64,000 bases of DNA. Origin: Brevibacillus brevis (GTDB lineage Bacteria; Bacillota; Bacilli; Brevibacillales; Brevibacillaceae). How positions within the stretch are numbered: the stretch's first letter is position 1; every line of letters starts with the position of its first letter. Positions 35,103 to 43,882 of this stretch are shown here, in pieces. The stretch is taken from assembly GCF_900637055.1 (NCBI RefSeq), contig NZ_LR134338.1:5424501-5488500 (forward strand). Direction: 5' to 3'. The notes beneath the pieces were generated by a model. The model worked only from the letters and a program-made list of their open reading frames with translations, did not search any database and was not told the DNA's origin. The position numbers were made by a program, and so were the translations under genes.

Positions 35103-36320
35103 TTAATTCAGCACGGAATACAAAGACATGATACGTCTTGCTGCTTCTTGGTATCCGCCAGCGTTACGCAAGGAGTCCCCTACCTGTATCGCACGCTCTT
35201 TATAGGTGGATTCGTTCAACACTTTCAGCAAAGCATCCTTCAAAGCTGTCGGTGTAAGCTGCCCTCTATCTAACATAATACCCGCTCCTAACTCCTCCAC
35301 CCGCTTCGCCACAATCGGCTGATCGGAGCTTAATGGAATCATGACGAGGGGCACATGAAAATAGAGAGCCTCACTTGTACTGTTCATGCCCGCATGTGTA
35401 ATAAAAGCATCGGCTTGCTGGAGCACTTCCAGTTGCGGAACGTACGGCTCAACAATGAAGTTTGGCGGAATATTATCACCCAGCGACTCCAGCTCCGTGT
35501 CTTTTCCGCAAGACAGTACAAATTGAGCCGGGATATCTTGAAAGGCCTCAAAACACAGTTTGTAAAGCTCCACATCTTTGGTCAAAATACTGCCCATGGA
35601 AATGTATACGACCTTATCGTGTGGCGAGCGGAGCTTTTCAAACGGAAAAGAAGGAGCATCAGGACGCGATGTAATCGAAGGTCCTGTAAATATATAACTA
35701 TCGTCCAGCTTGTCAGCATCTGGCTGGAATTCACGACTGGTAAAGACAATCTTCATGTCCCCATACTGGCGGGTAATATCTTCAATGGCAGGTACGGCTA
35801 CGTTGCATACACGAGCGATGCTCTGTGCAGTCTGCGTCACTCGTTCATAAAGTGCATCCACATCTACAGCATCGCTTGCATCAAACACTTCGACAATCTT
35901 GCTGAGTGGTTCAGCAAATGCCAGGTTGGTTACGGAGCAGATCGTCGGGATTCCTAACTTCTCCCCTAAAATCGCCCCTCCCCACCCAAACAAGGAGTCA
36001 AAAATCAGGTAATCAAATGATTCGTTTTGTATCTGCCGGAGAATCTCGGGAATGCGGGGTTCAATAATGCCTCGGAGCATAAAATCAGTGAAATGAAGAG
36101 GGTGTTTGAATTCTGTTGGGTTAAAGCCTAGGTCGCGAAAGACTTGTTCATCCAATTGATAAGCGCGGAATTGTGCCCCAGTCTGGGCAAGCCTATCCCG
36201 ATATTCTTCTGAGCACATATAGACGACTTCTTCTCCGTTGCCGACTAGCTGCTTCACCAATCCCAATGTAGGATTGACGTGACCTTCTGCTGGAATCGTA
36301 ACATACAGTACGCGTGCCAC
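35103..36320 (-). CDS. macrolide-type UDP-glycosyltransferase (MGT/YjiC family)
   Basis: A 405-residue GT-B enzyme of family GT1. The N-terminal acceptor domain starts VLYVTIPAEGHVNPTLGL. The donor domain has KVVYISMGSILT, FIVEPYVPQLEVLQQADAFITHAGMNS and PLVMIPLSSDQPI, the family C-terminal signature. It should transfer glucose from UDP-glucose to a hydrophobic or macrolide-type acceptor and so may inactivate toxic compounds. Translation begins at GTG with GGAGGTG 7 bases upstream. It stands alone between terminators. Confidence 0.92.
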   Translation of the reverse strand: MARVLYVTIPAEGHVNPTLGLVKQLVGNGEEVVYMCSEEYRDRLAQTGAQFRAYQLDEQVFRDLGFNPTEFKHPLHFTDFMLRGIIEPRIPEILRQIQNESFDYLIFDSLFGWGGAILGEKLGIPTICSVTNLAFAEPLSKIVEVFDASDAVDVDALYERVTQTAQSIARVCNVAVPAIEDITRQYGDMKIVFTSREFQPDADKLDDSYIFTGPSITSRPDAPSFPFEKLRSPHDKVVYISMGSILTKDVELYKLCFEAFQDIPAQFVLSCGKDTELESLGDNIPPNFIVEPYVPQLEVLQQADAFITHAGMNSTSEALYFHVPLVMIPLSSDQPIVAKRVEELGAGIMLDRGQLTPTALKDALLKVLNESTYKERAIQVGDSLRNAGGYQEAARRIMSLYSVLN

Positions 36321-36460
36321 TCACTCCACCTCCAAAAGAATACCTAATTAGAAAATGTTTCCATTTCATTATAGGCTAGATGGGTGGTGAAAATGGTTAA
36401 AATCCAAATATTTCATAATTTGTTCAATATTTTAAACGAAGATGTTTATTATGTTGGAAG

Positions 36461-36508
36461 AAAACACAAAAATCCCTCCAGCCATCATTTCTCCATGTGA
36501 AGGGATTT
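36461..36508 (-). terminator. terminator of the family 8 glycosyltransferase gene
   Basis: AAATCCCT and AGGGATTT pair. A T-rich stretch follows on the minus strand, after the GT8 gene. Confidence 0.7.
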
Positions 36509-36550
36509 CCATCCATTTTATTTAATTAGGAAGCCCCAAAAGTCCAAAGC

Positions 36551-37345
36551 CTACAAGTCGTTTAACTTCTTTACTTTTTTGAGGTATTTAAAATATTCCT
36601 CTCGAAGCGGGTGCTTTTTACTCAACCACGGTTTACTATCTTCCCCTGTGTAGTGAATTATGGCCGGATCTATTCGCAGGTTGCTTTTATAAAGATGTTT
36701 GGACTGATAATTCCACTTTGTGTCAAGCTGAAGCCAATTATCATGAAGAATCGCATTCATCGGATCTTGACTGGGATAACGAATAATACTTTGGTTCTTT
36801 TTCATGTAATCCATAATCTTTTTTGTGATGTTATGCTCTCTCCATTTTTTCAAATTCATGACTAATACTCCTGCATTAAAGTAATCACAGTCATCCGGAA
36901 TAGCTAGGTCTGCATGTCTTAACTTGTTTACCCCTTGCCATGAATCCATCACCGCTGCAAGGAAATATTCATCAACTTTTGTGTTCCATAATGGAGTGAT
37001 GTCCTTTTTAATCACGATATCACTGTCCAAATAAATCACTTTTTCCACTTCTTTGTCCAACAGGTCTGGAATAGAAATTCGATGATAGGTTTCCTGCGTA
37101 AGATGATCACGAACAAGGAATCCATCATATAGGGTCGGATCAATAGTTACATATTTGATTTGAGCATGGAATCGTTTCACAGTTTTCGTTAAGATGGATT
37201 TATTTTTCCCTGAGACTTGACTGTCAATAACGTGAACGATGACTGGGTTTTTCGAAACCTTATTTTCAAAAAGGGAATATAACATGACTGCGAGATGTAT
37301 AGCAAAACCATCATTAACGGCTGTTACAATATGAATCGTGCCCAC
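36551..37345 (-). CDS. glycosyltransferase family 8
   Basis: A 264-residue GT-A enzyme. The first strand is GTIHIVTAVNDGFAIHLAVML. The metal-binding DxD is in VEKVIYLDSDIVIKKD near residue 100. The acceptor-side block DYFNAGVLVMNLKKWRE and the end IIHYTGEDSKPW are family 8 signatures. It transfers a sugar from a nucleotide sugar, probably to a surface glycan or lipid. GTG at 37345 with GGGAG nearby fits the fold; the longer frame adds 14 residues. It is divergent from a second glycosyltransferase gene. Confidence 0.88.
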   Translation of the reverse strand: MGTIHIVTAVNDGFAIHLAVMLYSLFENKVSKNPVIVHVIDSQVSGKNKSILTKTVKRFHAQIKYVTIDPTLYDGFLVRDHLTQETYHRISIPDLLDKEVEKVIYLDSDIVIKKDITPLWNTKVDEYFLAAVMDSWQGVNKLRHADLAIPDDCDYFNAGVLVMNLKKWREHNITKKIMDYMKKNQSIIRYPSQDPMNAILHDNWLQLDTKWNYQSKHLYKSNLRIDPAIIHYTGEDSKPWLSKKHPLREEYFKYLKKVKKLNDL

Positions 37346-37670
37346 TATTCTCCCACCCCATATCCTTATTGAGCTATATATACACACTATTCATGGACAG
37401 CGCTGGTTTGTGTGATGAAAATACCCAATTATTTCTAGATGGGAGCACAAATCACAGCTGCAGACTTCCGCTAATGCCGCTTTTTTCTGTGATCGTGAAG
37501 AAAACCGTTATACGACTAGAGCATGTTCCATCCATCCCCATAAAATATATAAGCTGAGAGAACGACTCGAATTCGGCAATGACCTTATCCCATCAGTCGC
37601 GGTATGGGGGTAACTTGTCCAAGCTCCAGACAGGGAACAAGAAAGTACCTATTTAAAAGGGTGATGAAAT
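37346..37670. other. 325-base gap between divergent glycosyltransferase genes
   Basis: No gene, tRNA or known riboswitch could be supported here. The stretch must hold promoters for both genes. AAAATATATAAGCTG at about 37542-37556 could include a -10 region, but no convincing pair was found. Confidence 0.4.
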
Positions 37671-38756
37671 ATGATCTCCTTTGTGGTTGGCAGAGGTATG
37701 GGCCATCTCGGTAGATGCATTAGCATAACCGAAAAATTGCAGCAACACCATCTTCCCATTCACGTGTTTGCCTTTCGGGAAACACATGGCTATTTATCGA
37801 AAAACCTGCACAATGACGTCCAATTGAAAGCCTTTAAATCCAAGAAATTTGAAGATGGTAAACAAACCACACTATTAATAAATGATTGGCGTTCCGATGT
37901 GCCTCGATTTCGCAGTGAGGGGAAAGTCGGTGGAAACACAAAGGTCGTGACCCTCTATCACAGTGACTTTATCATCGAAAAAAATGATTCAGCTCCGATG
38001 CAGGAATACAAAAATCGCATTGTAGAAATCGCCAATCAATCCGATATCTTTCTGCATATGAATCTTATACCGCCTAAGCAGACCCAACCGCAAATGAACT
38101 GCATCTATATCCCCATTCCTTTAATCACCAGGGAAATCAGCCAGTCACCGGAAGAAGTACGACGCATGTTAGGCCTTCAGCAGAACGAGTCGTTTATTCT
38201 GGTTCACATGGGTGGCGGACTCGCTAACCGTTATGAACAGATCGTGAAGTGGTATGATCAAATAAACTCGCTTGCCGGCCGCTATCGATTTGTTGTGGCA
38301 GGACAATTGGCAGATGAAGATTACCAATTCGATGAAAGGATCATCAAAGCCCCTCTTATCCCGAATGGCAAAAATCTTGTAAAGGCGGCCAGTCTGGTCA
38401 TTAGCAAACCGGGCATGGGCATTTTAGGAGATTGCATCTCCACTGGAACCCCATTGCTTTTCCTTCCGCCAGATGATGCGGAACGCGAGCAAAAAATAGA
38501 TATGCTGCGAGAAATAGCCAATAGTGATAGGATATCGATCCAGGAACCGGAAGAGATTGTACCAAAGATCGAGTATGCTTTAGCAAACAAAGAGGTCATT
38601 CAAAAAAGATTTAGCCTTATCCCTACCAACGGCGCTGAGGTCGCAAGCAAAATAATCGAAATGGCATACCGAACCCCGCTATCGAAATTGCCAAAAAGAC
38701 AGGAAGATCTCCTGCGCTTGACGCCGTATAGCTCCTTTGGAAATAAGGACGGATGA
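37671..38756 (+). CDS. MurG-like GT-B glycosyltransferase
   Basis: A 361-residue protein that resembles the GT28/MurG group. The N-terminal VVGRGMGHLGRCISI is the glycine-rich acceptor loop, with GRC for the usual GGH-type pattern. The C-terminal half has FILVHMGGGLANRYE, a donor-binding region LVKAASLVISKPGMG and GTPLLFLPPDDAEREQK. It is a likely soluble or membrane-associated sugar transferase; acceptor and donor are unknown. The start has GGTGATG nearby. It is divergent from the GT8 gene, which suggests a joint role in glycan assembly. Confidence 0.8.
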   Translation: MISFVVGRGMGHLGRCISITEKLQQHHLPIHVFAFRETHGYLSKNLHNDVQLKAFKSKKFEDGKQTTLLINDWRSDVPRFRSEGKVGGNTKVVTLYHSDFIIEKNDSAPMQEYKNRIVEIANQSDIFLHMNLIPPKQTQPQMNCIYIPIPLITREISQSPEEVRRMLGLQQNESFILVHMGGGLANRYEQIVKWYDQINSLAGRYRFVVAGQLADEDYQFDERIIKAPLIPNGKNLVKAASLVISKPGMGILGDCISTGTPLLFLPPDDAEREQKIDMLREIANSDRISIQEPEEIVPKIEYALANKEVIQKRFSLIPTNGAEVASKIIEMAYRTPLSKLPKRQEDLLRLTPYSSFGNKDG

Positions 38757-38777
38757 CATTGAAGCAAGCAAACAAGG

Positions 38778-38822
38778 AGGACTGTCTTAGGTAGAAGATC
38801 AATTTCTGCTTAAGACAGTCCT
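38778..38822 (+). terminator. rho-independent terminator
   Basis: AGGACTGTCTTA and TAAGACAGTCCT form a 12-bp perfect stem after the glycosyltransferase gene. The T-run is weak. Confidence 0.75.
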
Positions 38823-38993
38823 CTTACTTTCGCGTTTCGGTATGACTTGTTGATCTATTCCTGAAGCATGATTTTCCATCTATACGTTGAGTATATTTTC
38901 GATTAGAATATATCAGTGCTGTTCTGCTATCCGCAGAATGCCTATTCTTTCACAGGTTTATCCTGATCTCATTGGAGGCTTTTTACTACCATC

Positions 38994-39617
38994 ATGAATA
39001 GTCAACAACATACCAACGTCAAAATCGTCACAGCCGATCCTAGCGCGATCGGTTTATTCGGACTGGCTATCGTTACGTTCGTAGCTTCTTCGCAAAAGCT
39101 TGGACTGACAGAAGGTCTCGGACTCGTGATTCCCTGGGCCATCTTCCTTGGTGCTTTTGCCCAACTCTACGCATCTATCCTCGATGCGAAGCACAACAAC
39201 ACATTCGGGACGACCGCTTTTGGGGCGTATGCGTTCTTCTGGTTCGCGACGGCAAGCAGCTGGCTTGTGAAGCTCGGTGTATTCGGTGAGACACTCGCAG
39301 CTAACGCTGACGGCGCGCAGCTCGGCTTTGCCTTCGCTGGCTATCTCATCTTCTCCATTCTGATGACGATTGGATCGATGGAGACTCATAAAGTATTGTT
39401 CTTTATCTTCGTACTGATCGACGCCCTGTTCGTGGGACTGACCTTTGATGCTTTTGGCATTGCTTCTGGCGTATTCAAACCAATGGCTGCTTATGCTGAG
39501 ATGGGAATCGCTCTTCTCTCCTTCTACGGTGCAGGGGCAGCGGTGCTCAATAATCACTTCGGCAAAGTATTCCTTCCTGTCGGTCGTCCGTTTGGGATTT
39601 TTAAAGCTCGTTCTTAG
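38994..39617 (+). CDS. GPR1/FUN34/YaaH family acetate transporter
   Basis: A 207-residue membrane protein with about six helices. The N-terminal motif ADPSAIGLFGLAIVTFV matches the family mark (NPAPLGL). The sequence FATASSWLVKLGVF and the C-terminal YGAGAAVLNNHFGK-type end fit too. The family exports or imports acetate and other small acids with protons or sodium. The nearest GGAGG is about 15 bases before the ATG, longer than usual, so the true start could be slightly different. Confidence 0.9.
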   Translation: MNSQQHTNVKIVTADPSAIGLFGLAIVTFVASSQKLGLTEGLGLVIPWAIFLGAFAQLYASILDAKHNNTFGTTAFGAYAFFWFATASSWLVKLGVFGETLAANADGAQLGFAFAGYLIFSILMTIGSMETHKVLFFIFVLIDALFVGLTFDAFGIASGVFKPMAAYAEMGIALLSFYGAGAAVLNNHFGKVFLPVGRPFGIFKARS

Positions 39618-39623
39618 GTTGGT

Positions 39624-39664
39624 AGCCGCTCTTTCGCGTTGTTCTGCGAGGGGGCGGCTTTTTC
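39624..39664 (+). terminator. rho-independent terminator
   Basis: AGCCGC and GCGGCT with further pairing in the loop, followed by TTTTTC, right after the transporter gene. Confidence 0.8.
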
Positions 39665-39781
39665 TATGCAACGCTTTCCACATCCACGGATTGGTGTTTG
39701 CTCTATTGAGTGATTTGAAGCGTAACATATCCTCTTCATCTACAATATGATGTGCCTAGAACAATCTAAAGAGGTGAGTCG

Positions 39782-40225
39782 ATGGCAGTCGTAAAAGCCA
39801 GGAAGAATGATATTGACATGTTGGCAAGGTTGCTTCGTGCCGAAGCTGTGGGTGAAGGCGAAATGGGTATGCTCCTTGTGGGAAACGTTGGAATTAACCG
39901 AATCAGAGCGAATTGCTCCGATTTTAAAGGAATACGGACAATTCCCCAAATGATCAACCAGCCGCATGCGTTTGAAGCTCTGCTTCATGGTATGTACTAC
40001 CAAAGGGCTAGAGAGAAAGAACGCCGTCTGGCGCGACGGGTTGTGAATGGGGAGCGGCATTGGCCGGGCAAATTCGCCCTCTGGTATTTTCGTCCGGGAA
40101 CGGCGCAAAATCCCCTGCCTTGTCCACCGACCTGGTATAATCAGCCGCACGTAGGACGATACAAGCTTCATTGTTTTTATGAGCCGACCGCGAAAGAATG
40201 TGAAAATGTATATAATACTTTTTAA
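39782..40225 (+). CDS. cwlJ: spore cortex-lytic cell wall hydrolase CwlJ
   Basis: A 147-residue protein with the full CwlJ/SleB C-terminal hydrolase plan: DIDMLARLLRAEAVGEGEMG at the N-terminus, VGNVGINRIRANCSDF, and FRPGTAQNPLPCPPTWYNQPHVGRYKLHCFY in parts near the end. It lacks the binding domain of SleB and is the short CwlJ type. It breaks cortex peptidoglycan during germination and normally works with GerQ, whose gene is not adjacent here. AGAGGTGAG precedes the ATG. The gene is direct evidence that the organism makes spores. Confidence 0.93.
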   Translation: MAVVKARKNDIDMLARLLRAEAVGEGEMGMLLVGNVGINRIRANCSDFKGIRTIPQMINQPHAFEALLHGMYYQRAREKERRLARRVVNGERHWPGKFALWYFRPGTAQNPLPCPPTWYNQPHVGRYKLHCFYEPTAKECENVYNTF

Positions 40226-40272
40226 CTTCATGGACGAAAACAGCCCAGACATTTCACTATGGGTGAGTTACG

Positions 40273-40307
40273 ACAAGGGGCTTGAACATTAGCCCCTTGT
40301 ATTTTTG
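40273..40307 (+). terminator. rho-independent terminator
   Basis: ACAAGGGGCT and AGCCCCTTGT form a 10-bp stem followed by ATTTTTG. Confidence 0.88.
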
Positions 40308-40327
40308 TAAGTCTGATCAAATCAACG

Positions 40328-40708
40328 TTACGCTCCGAAATCTCCAAAGTCCTCCGGTGACTTATCCTCCAGCAAGATGATATCTTCTCCTTGCTGTTGT
40401 CTTAATTTAATATTTTCTTTCCCCCACGAACACATAACATCAATGATCTTATTCGCTGTAACTCCATATTCCGTGAGACTATATTCGACTTTTGGCGGCA
40501 TTTGCTGGTACACATATCTTTTTACAAGTCCATCCTTCTCAAGTTCGCGCAGCTGCTGGATCAGAACCTTTTGCGAAATGCCGTGAATATTGCGCTGTAA
40601 TTCGCTTGTTCTCTTTCCACCGGACATTAACAAGCATATGATCAGAGCTTTCCACTTTCCGCCGATGATTTCAAGTGTCGCCTCTATGCCTAGATTATAT
40701 TGTTTCAT
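40328..40708 (-). CDS. HxlR family transcriptional regulator
   Basis: A 126-residue winged-helix protein. The signature ATLEIIGGKWKALIICLLMSGGKRTSEL is the HxlR opening, and ISQKVLIQQLRELEKDGLVKR is the recognition region. The cysteine near residue 25 and a second in the tail (VMCSWG) could sense redox or quinone stress as in YodB. It is divergent from a flavodoxin-type oxidoreductase gene, the usual target of such regulators. GAGGTG precedes the ATG. Confidence 0.92.
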   Translation of the reverse strand: MKQYNLGIEATLEIIGGKWKALIICLLMSGGKRTSELQRNIHGISQKVLIQQLRELEKDGLVKRYVYQQMPPKVEYSLTEYGVTANKIIDVMCSWGKENIKLRQQQGEDIILLEDKSPEDFGDFGA

Positions 40709-40787
40709 AGATGAACACCTCGTTCATGCTGATCTTGTAACATCAGTATAAAAATTGATTGTTGCATATTTATTTTTGGGAGTCCAG

Positions 40788-40826
40788 TACACACCTTGAG
40801 GTAACCATCTTACTTTATTGTGTGTA
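40788..40826. promoter_or_regulatory. inverted repeat in the HxlR/oxidoreductase control region
   Basis: TACACAC (40788-40794) and GTGTGTA (40820-40826) form a 7-bp perfect inverted repeat 25 bases apart, between divergent genes. It may be an operator for the HxlR protein. This is inferred from position. Confidence 0.5.
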
Positions 40827-40918
40827 TTTTCTTTTTTTTATGCCTGCAAGATAATGATGATATTCAAAAAAGAGGCAAGGCACTTTGGGGATTTTGGACT
40901 GAGAAGGGAGTTATTATA

Positions 40919-41452
40919 ATGAAAACATTGGTGATTTTGGCACACCCGAACATAGAGGCTTCAAGCGTGAACCAGCGCTGGAAAGAAGAGCTGCTGCAAT
41001 ACCCAAACGATATTACCATTCATGAGATTTACAAAGAGTATCCTGACTGGAACATGGAGGTTCCTAGAGAGCAACGTCTATTAGAGGCATACAACCATGT
41101 TATCTTGCAATTCCCGTTGTATTGGTACAGTTATCCGCCTTTATTGAAAAAGTGGTTTGACGATGTTTTTTCTTACGGATGGGCTTATGGATCAACTGGT
41201 GACAAGCTTAAAGGCAAAAAGGTAGGACTTGCCATGTCCATCGGCGATAAAAAAGAAAATTATTCGCCAGAGGGCTCTGTTTCTTTTACCGTGGATGAAG
41301 TGATTACACCTTTCAAAGCCAGTACAGTACATGTGGGCGCTGTGGCATTACCCTATTTTGCTGTCTTCGGAGCTTCATTTCAAGCGAGCGATGAGGAAAT
41401 CAATCGCAGTGCAAAAGAGTATATCGATTATATCTTTACGTATCAACAATAA
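40919..41452 (+). CDS. flavodoxin-fold NAD(P)H oxidoreductase
   Basis: A 177-residue flavoprotein. It opens KTLVILAHPNIEASSVNQRW, the FMN/FAD-binding start of the Flavodoxin_2 fold. The block VILQFPLYWYSYPPLLKKWFDDVF holds the substrate side, followed by GDKLKGKKVGLAMSIG. It probably reduces quinones or azo compounds with NAD(P)H. ATG at 40919, with AAGGGAG upstream, matches the fold. It is divergent from the HxlR regulator that probably controls it. Confidence 0.9.
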   Translation: MKTLVILAHPNIEASSVNQRWKEELLQYPNDITIHEIYKEYPDWNMEVPREQRLLEAYNHVILQFPLYWYSYPPLLKKWFDDVFSYGWAYGSTGDKLKGKKVGLAMSIGDKKENYSPEGSVSFTVDEVITPFKASTVHVGAVALPYFAVFGASFQASDEEINRSAKEYIDYIFTYQQ

Positions 41453-41680
41453 CCAAGCTCTTCCGTGTTGCTATCCCATCATATCTTTCAGAGAAGCATA
41501 GATCCACTTCCTCTGATGACTACTGTCGCGATCTTTACATACATTTGTTTTTACGATAAATACCCAAAAATTACCAAGACGTGATACAAGCACTGTCACT
41601 TACCTTCCCAACTCCATAACTTACTATCAGGGAGGACAAAACTAATATCTCCCTGCTTTATGGAGAAAGGAAGAGGATAA

Positions 41681-41833
41681 ATGGTAACATTAGTTGTTTG
41701 TGTATTTGAATCTGACGGAAGTTTCTTTTCTGTTGTTAAGCTCAATGGGATCGAAGTTACTGTCCCTATTTCGAGCGAAGTTTATAACCTGCTCAAACTG
41801 ATCGGCGTCCCTAATTGTCCACAAGTCAGTTAA
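41681..41833 (+). CDS. small hypothetical protein, 50 residues
   Basis: AAGGAAGAGG sits directly before the ATG. The product is compact and beta-rich: VTLVVCVFESDGSFFSVVKLNG, then EVTVPISSEVYNLLKL (shown in parts), with one cysteine near each end. It is followed by a good terminator. I do not recognise it; the promoter-to-terminator setting makes a real gene likely. Confidence 0.55.
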   Translation: MVTLVVCVFESDGSFFSVVKLNGIEVTVPISSEVYNLLKLIGVPNCPQVS

Positions 41834-41870
41834 TAGGTAGGAAGAATGAAAGTCTGCTAAATCTTTGCTT

Positions 41871-41898
41871 AGAGGCTGATGCTACATCAGCCTCTTTT
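41871..41898 (+). terminator. rho-independent terminator
   Basis: AGAGGCTGAT and ATCAGCCTCT form a 10-bp perfect stem with a 5-base loop and T residues, after the 50-residue gene. Confidence 0.9.
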
Positions 41899-42080
41899 CA
41901 TCATTGCTATCGTGAACCGACCACACCGTACGAGCCATTTTATTTACCTTCACTCTCGAAATACTACATGACATACCCAATCTTCTAAAAATAGGTATTT
42001 TACGCACGCTGAATGCCTGTACCATTCGCTTTCATCCCTCATATGTTAATCATGATCATAAGAATATGGAGGTATGCAAC

Positions 42081-42515
42081 TTGGCAATTAGCCCACTATG
42101 CCGTAGATTTGCTCAAATTCTGAATGCAGAGGCGACAGTCGTTAATGGTGTTTGTACTGCCCAGACCCTAAGGACCAATATAAGAGCTACGATTCTAGGA
42201 AGACGGTCGAACTCTGCGTTGACCATCCCCCAATTCCACTCTTTTGAGAGCATTAGGGAGAATGGCACTGCACTTTGTCTGGGAGAAACAGTTATCCTTA
42301 CACGTGAGATTAACCCATTTATCTCGCGTCTCCGAAGTCATGGCATAAAGGTTACTGCTTTGCATAACCACTGGCTGTTTACCAATCCAAATCTGTGGTA
42401 TATCCACTATGAAAAGATTGAGAGACCGTTGGTTTTCGCCAGAGCTGTACGCGATGCTCAGGGTGTGTTAACGAAAAGGATTGTACGCCCCGTTGTTCGT
42501 AGAAAAAAAAGATAA
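42081..42515 (+). CDS. DUF1259 (LppY/LpqO-like) protein
   Basis: A 144-residue protein matching one DUF1259 domain: RRFAQILNAEATVVNGVCTAQ at the start, the central GTALCLGETVILTREINPFI and the family end VTALHNHWLFTNPNLWYIHYE. Many family members carry two such domains; this one has one. The HNH-like histidine cluster in LHNHW is conserved, but its role is not known. TTG at 42081 is chosen, with GGAGG 9 bases upstream. No secretion signal is present. The tail is very basic (RPVVRRKKR). Confidence 0.82.
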   Translation: MAISPLCRRFAQILNAEATVVNGVCTAQTLRTNIRATILGRRSNSALTIPQFHSFESIRENGTALCLGETVILTREINPFISRLRSHGIKVTALHNHWLFTNPNLWYIHYEKIERPLVFARAVRDAQGVLTKRIVRPVVRRKKR

Positions 42516-42522
42516 GAAAGCG

Positions 42523-42780
42523 ATGGCGGTTGGTGCTGCCCAGAGAATCCAATATGACCTTGGTTGAAGAAATGCAATTCGCATCGGTTGCGTTATAAAA
42601 AATGGAGTTCATGTAAAAGGCACAATTCTCTCTTCTGATCAAGATCTATGTCCGACGAATCGATCCGGGGGTCCTTTCCCGGAACCTTGGTACCAGCCCG
42701 GGGAAACAAGCGAGATGTGGGCAAGAAAAGAAGATGTCTTTCGAAAAGCCGCTGAATGGTATTATGACAACAATAATTAG
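42523..42780 (+). pseudogene. short reading frame broken by one in-frame TGA
   Basis: An ATG at 42523 starts MAVGAAQRIQYDLG, then TGA at 42565-42567. The same frame continues for 70 more codons to a TAG at 42780 (RNAIRIGCVIKNGVHVKG ... WYQPGETSEMWARKEDVF). The downstream part looks like real coding sequence but lacks its own start with a binding site. It is best read as a pseudogene or a sequence error. It sits 7 bases after the DUF1259 stop. The family is not recognised. Confidence 0.5.
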
Positions 42781-42836
42781 GGGTAGATCAATATTTTGAC
42801 CGTTTTATACGCTGGCCCACCTCACATGTTGAGCTT

Positions 42837-42872
42837 AGGAATCCGATCTTGTATCGGATTCTTCTTTTTTGT
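42837..42872 (+). terminator. rho-independent terminator
   Basis: GAATCCGAT and ATCGGATTC form a 9-bp stem followed by TTCTTTTTTG. Confidence 0.88.
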
Positions 42873-43115
42873 TGTTCTTTGGTCCCTAAAAATTATAGAT
42901 TTTTATCTGTTAAAAATTCGTTCGTTTGAGTGCAAAGGCTTTCGAGTGATTGATTCACTTTTTAAACAATTTAAGCAAGTGTAAGGCTTTTTCCAAAAAG
43001 CAAAAAAATTTCTTAGAGGTGGTTGTATTTTACTTTGTTTTTTTACCTACAAGGGTGAAGGCGATGAGTTGAGCGCTCAAAATAGTCGCTAATAACAATA
43101 CAAAGGAGTGTTATT

Positions 43116-43715
43116 ATGTCAAATTTTTCTTTAGGCACAGGTGGAGCAAACCTTATCAAAAAACATGAGGGATTTTCCTTGAAATTTTATGGAGATCCTT
43201 ATGGGTATCCAACAGTTGGATGGGGACATTTGATTACAAAGACTAAAACATATACTAAAAATACAACAGGTAATCCAAATGATTCTCTTCTATCCCAAGT
43301 ACAAGCTGATGCTCTATCAAACTCTTTAAATCTAGGTTATACTTCACCAATTTCTCAGTCTAAGGCAGATTCTTTTTTTACTAGTGATACTGCAAAGGCT
43401 GTAAAGGCAGTAAATGATTTAAAACTTCCTACAGGTTGTCAATTTACACAATCTCAGTTTGATGCACTTGTTTCGTTAGCTTTTAATGCAGGTCCTGGGG
43501 TGCTAACAACCGATGATGTAGAAGCTATGCTTGCCCATGCGTTGATATATCCTTTTATTGGCCCACTTACACCAGCTCAAAGTGATACTTGTTCAAAATT
43601 AGTCAGCAAAGCATTTTCATATGATAAAAATTTGAAAACAAGAAGAAATGAAGAAGCAACTTTATTTTGTAAAGATATGAAATATACTCACAAATATCCA
43701 GTATATACACTATAG
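43116..43715 (+). CDS. phage-type lysozyme, GH24 family
   Basis: A 199-residue soluble enzyme. The catalytic glutamate is in LIKKHEGFSLKFYGDPYG near residue 18. It is followed by the family segment YPTVGWGHLI, with the threonine of the GxxTxGxG region. The later part FTQSQFDALVSLAFNAGPG is the GH24 helical hallmark. It should cut peptidoglycan between MurNAc and GlcNAc. There is no signal peptide, holin or other phage gene next to it, so it may be a relic of a prophage or act inside a lysing cell. The gene is AT-rich, and AAGGAGTG precedes the ATG. Confidence 0.9.
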   Translation: MSNFSLGTGGANLIKKHEGFSLKFYGDPYGYPTVGWGHLITKTKTYTKNTTGNPNDSLLSQVQADALSNSLNLGYTSPISQSKADSFFTSDTAKAVKAVNDLKLPTGCQFTQSQFDALVSLAFNAGPGVLTTDDVEAMLAHALIYPFIGPLTPAQSDTCSKLVSKAFSYDKNLKTRRNEEATLFCKDMKYTHKYPVYTL

Positions 43716-43737
43716 TTTAATCGTTTTACGACATTAA

Positions 43738-43771
43738 CAAGAAAGGTCAGCCTAAAGGCTGACCTTTCTTG
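43738..43771 (+). terminator. rho-independent terminator
   Basis: CAAGAAAGGTCAGCC and GGCTGACCTTTCTTG form a 15-bp perfect stem with a 4-base loop after the lysozyme gene. Confidence 0.93.
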
Positions 43772-43882
43772 TTTAAAAAATTATATTCACAGGCATTTTC
43801 AGAATCGCTTATAGGATATCCTTACCTTCCTGGATAATTTCTATTCTATTAGCCCAGAACTTATTACATAACCTTCATTCAT

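Noticed and set aside
37346-37670. Possible T-box or other leader RNA
   Set aside because: No T-box core or other known riboswitch motif could be found.
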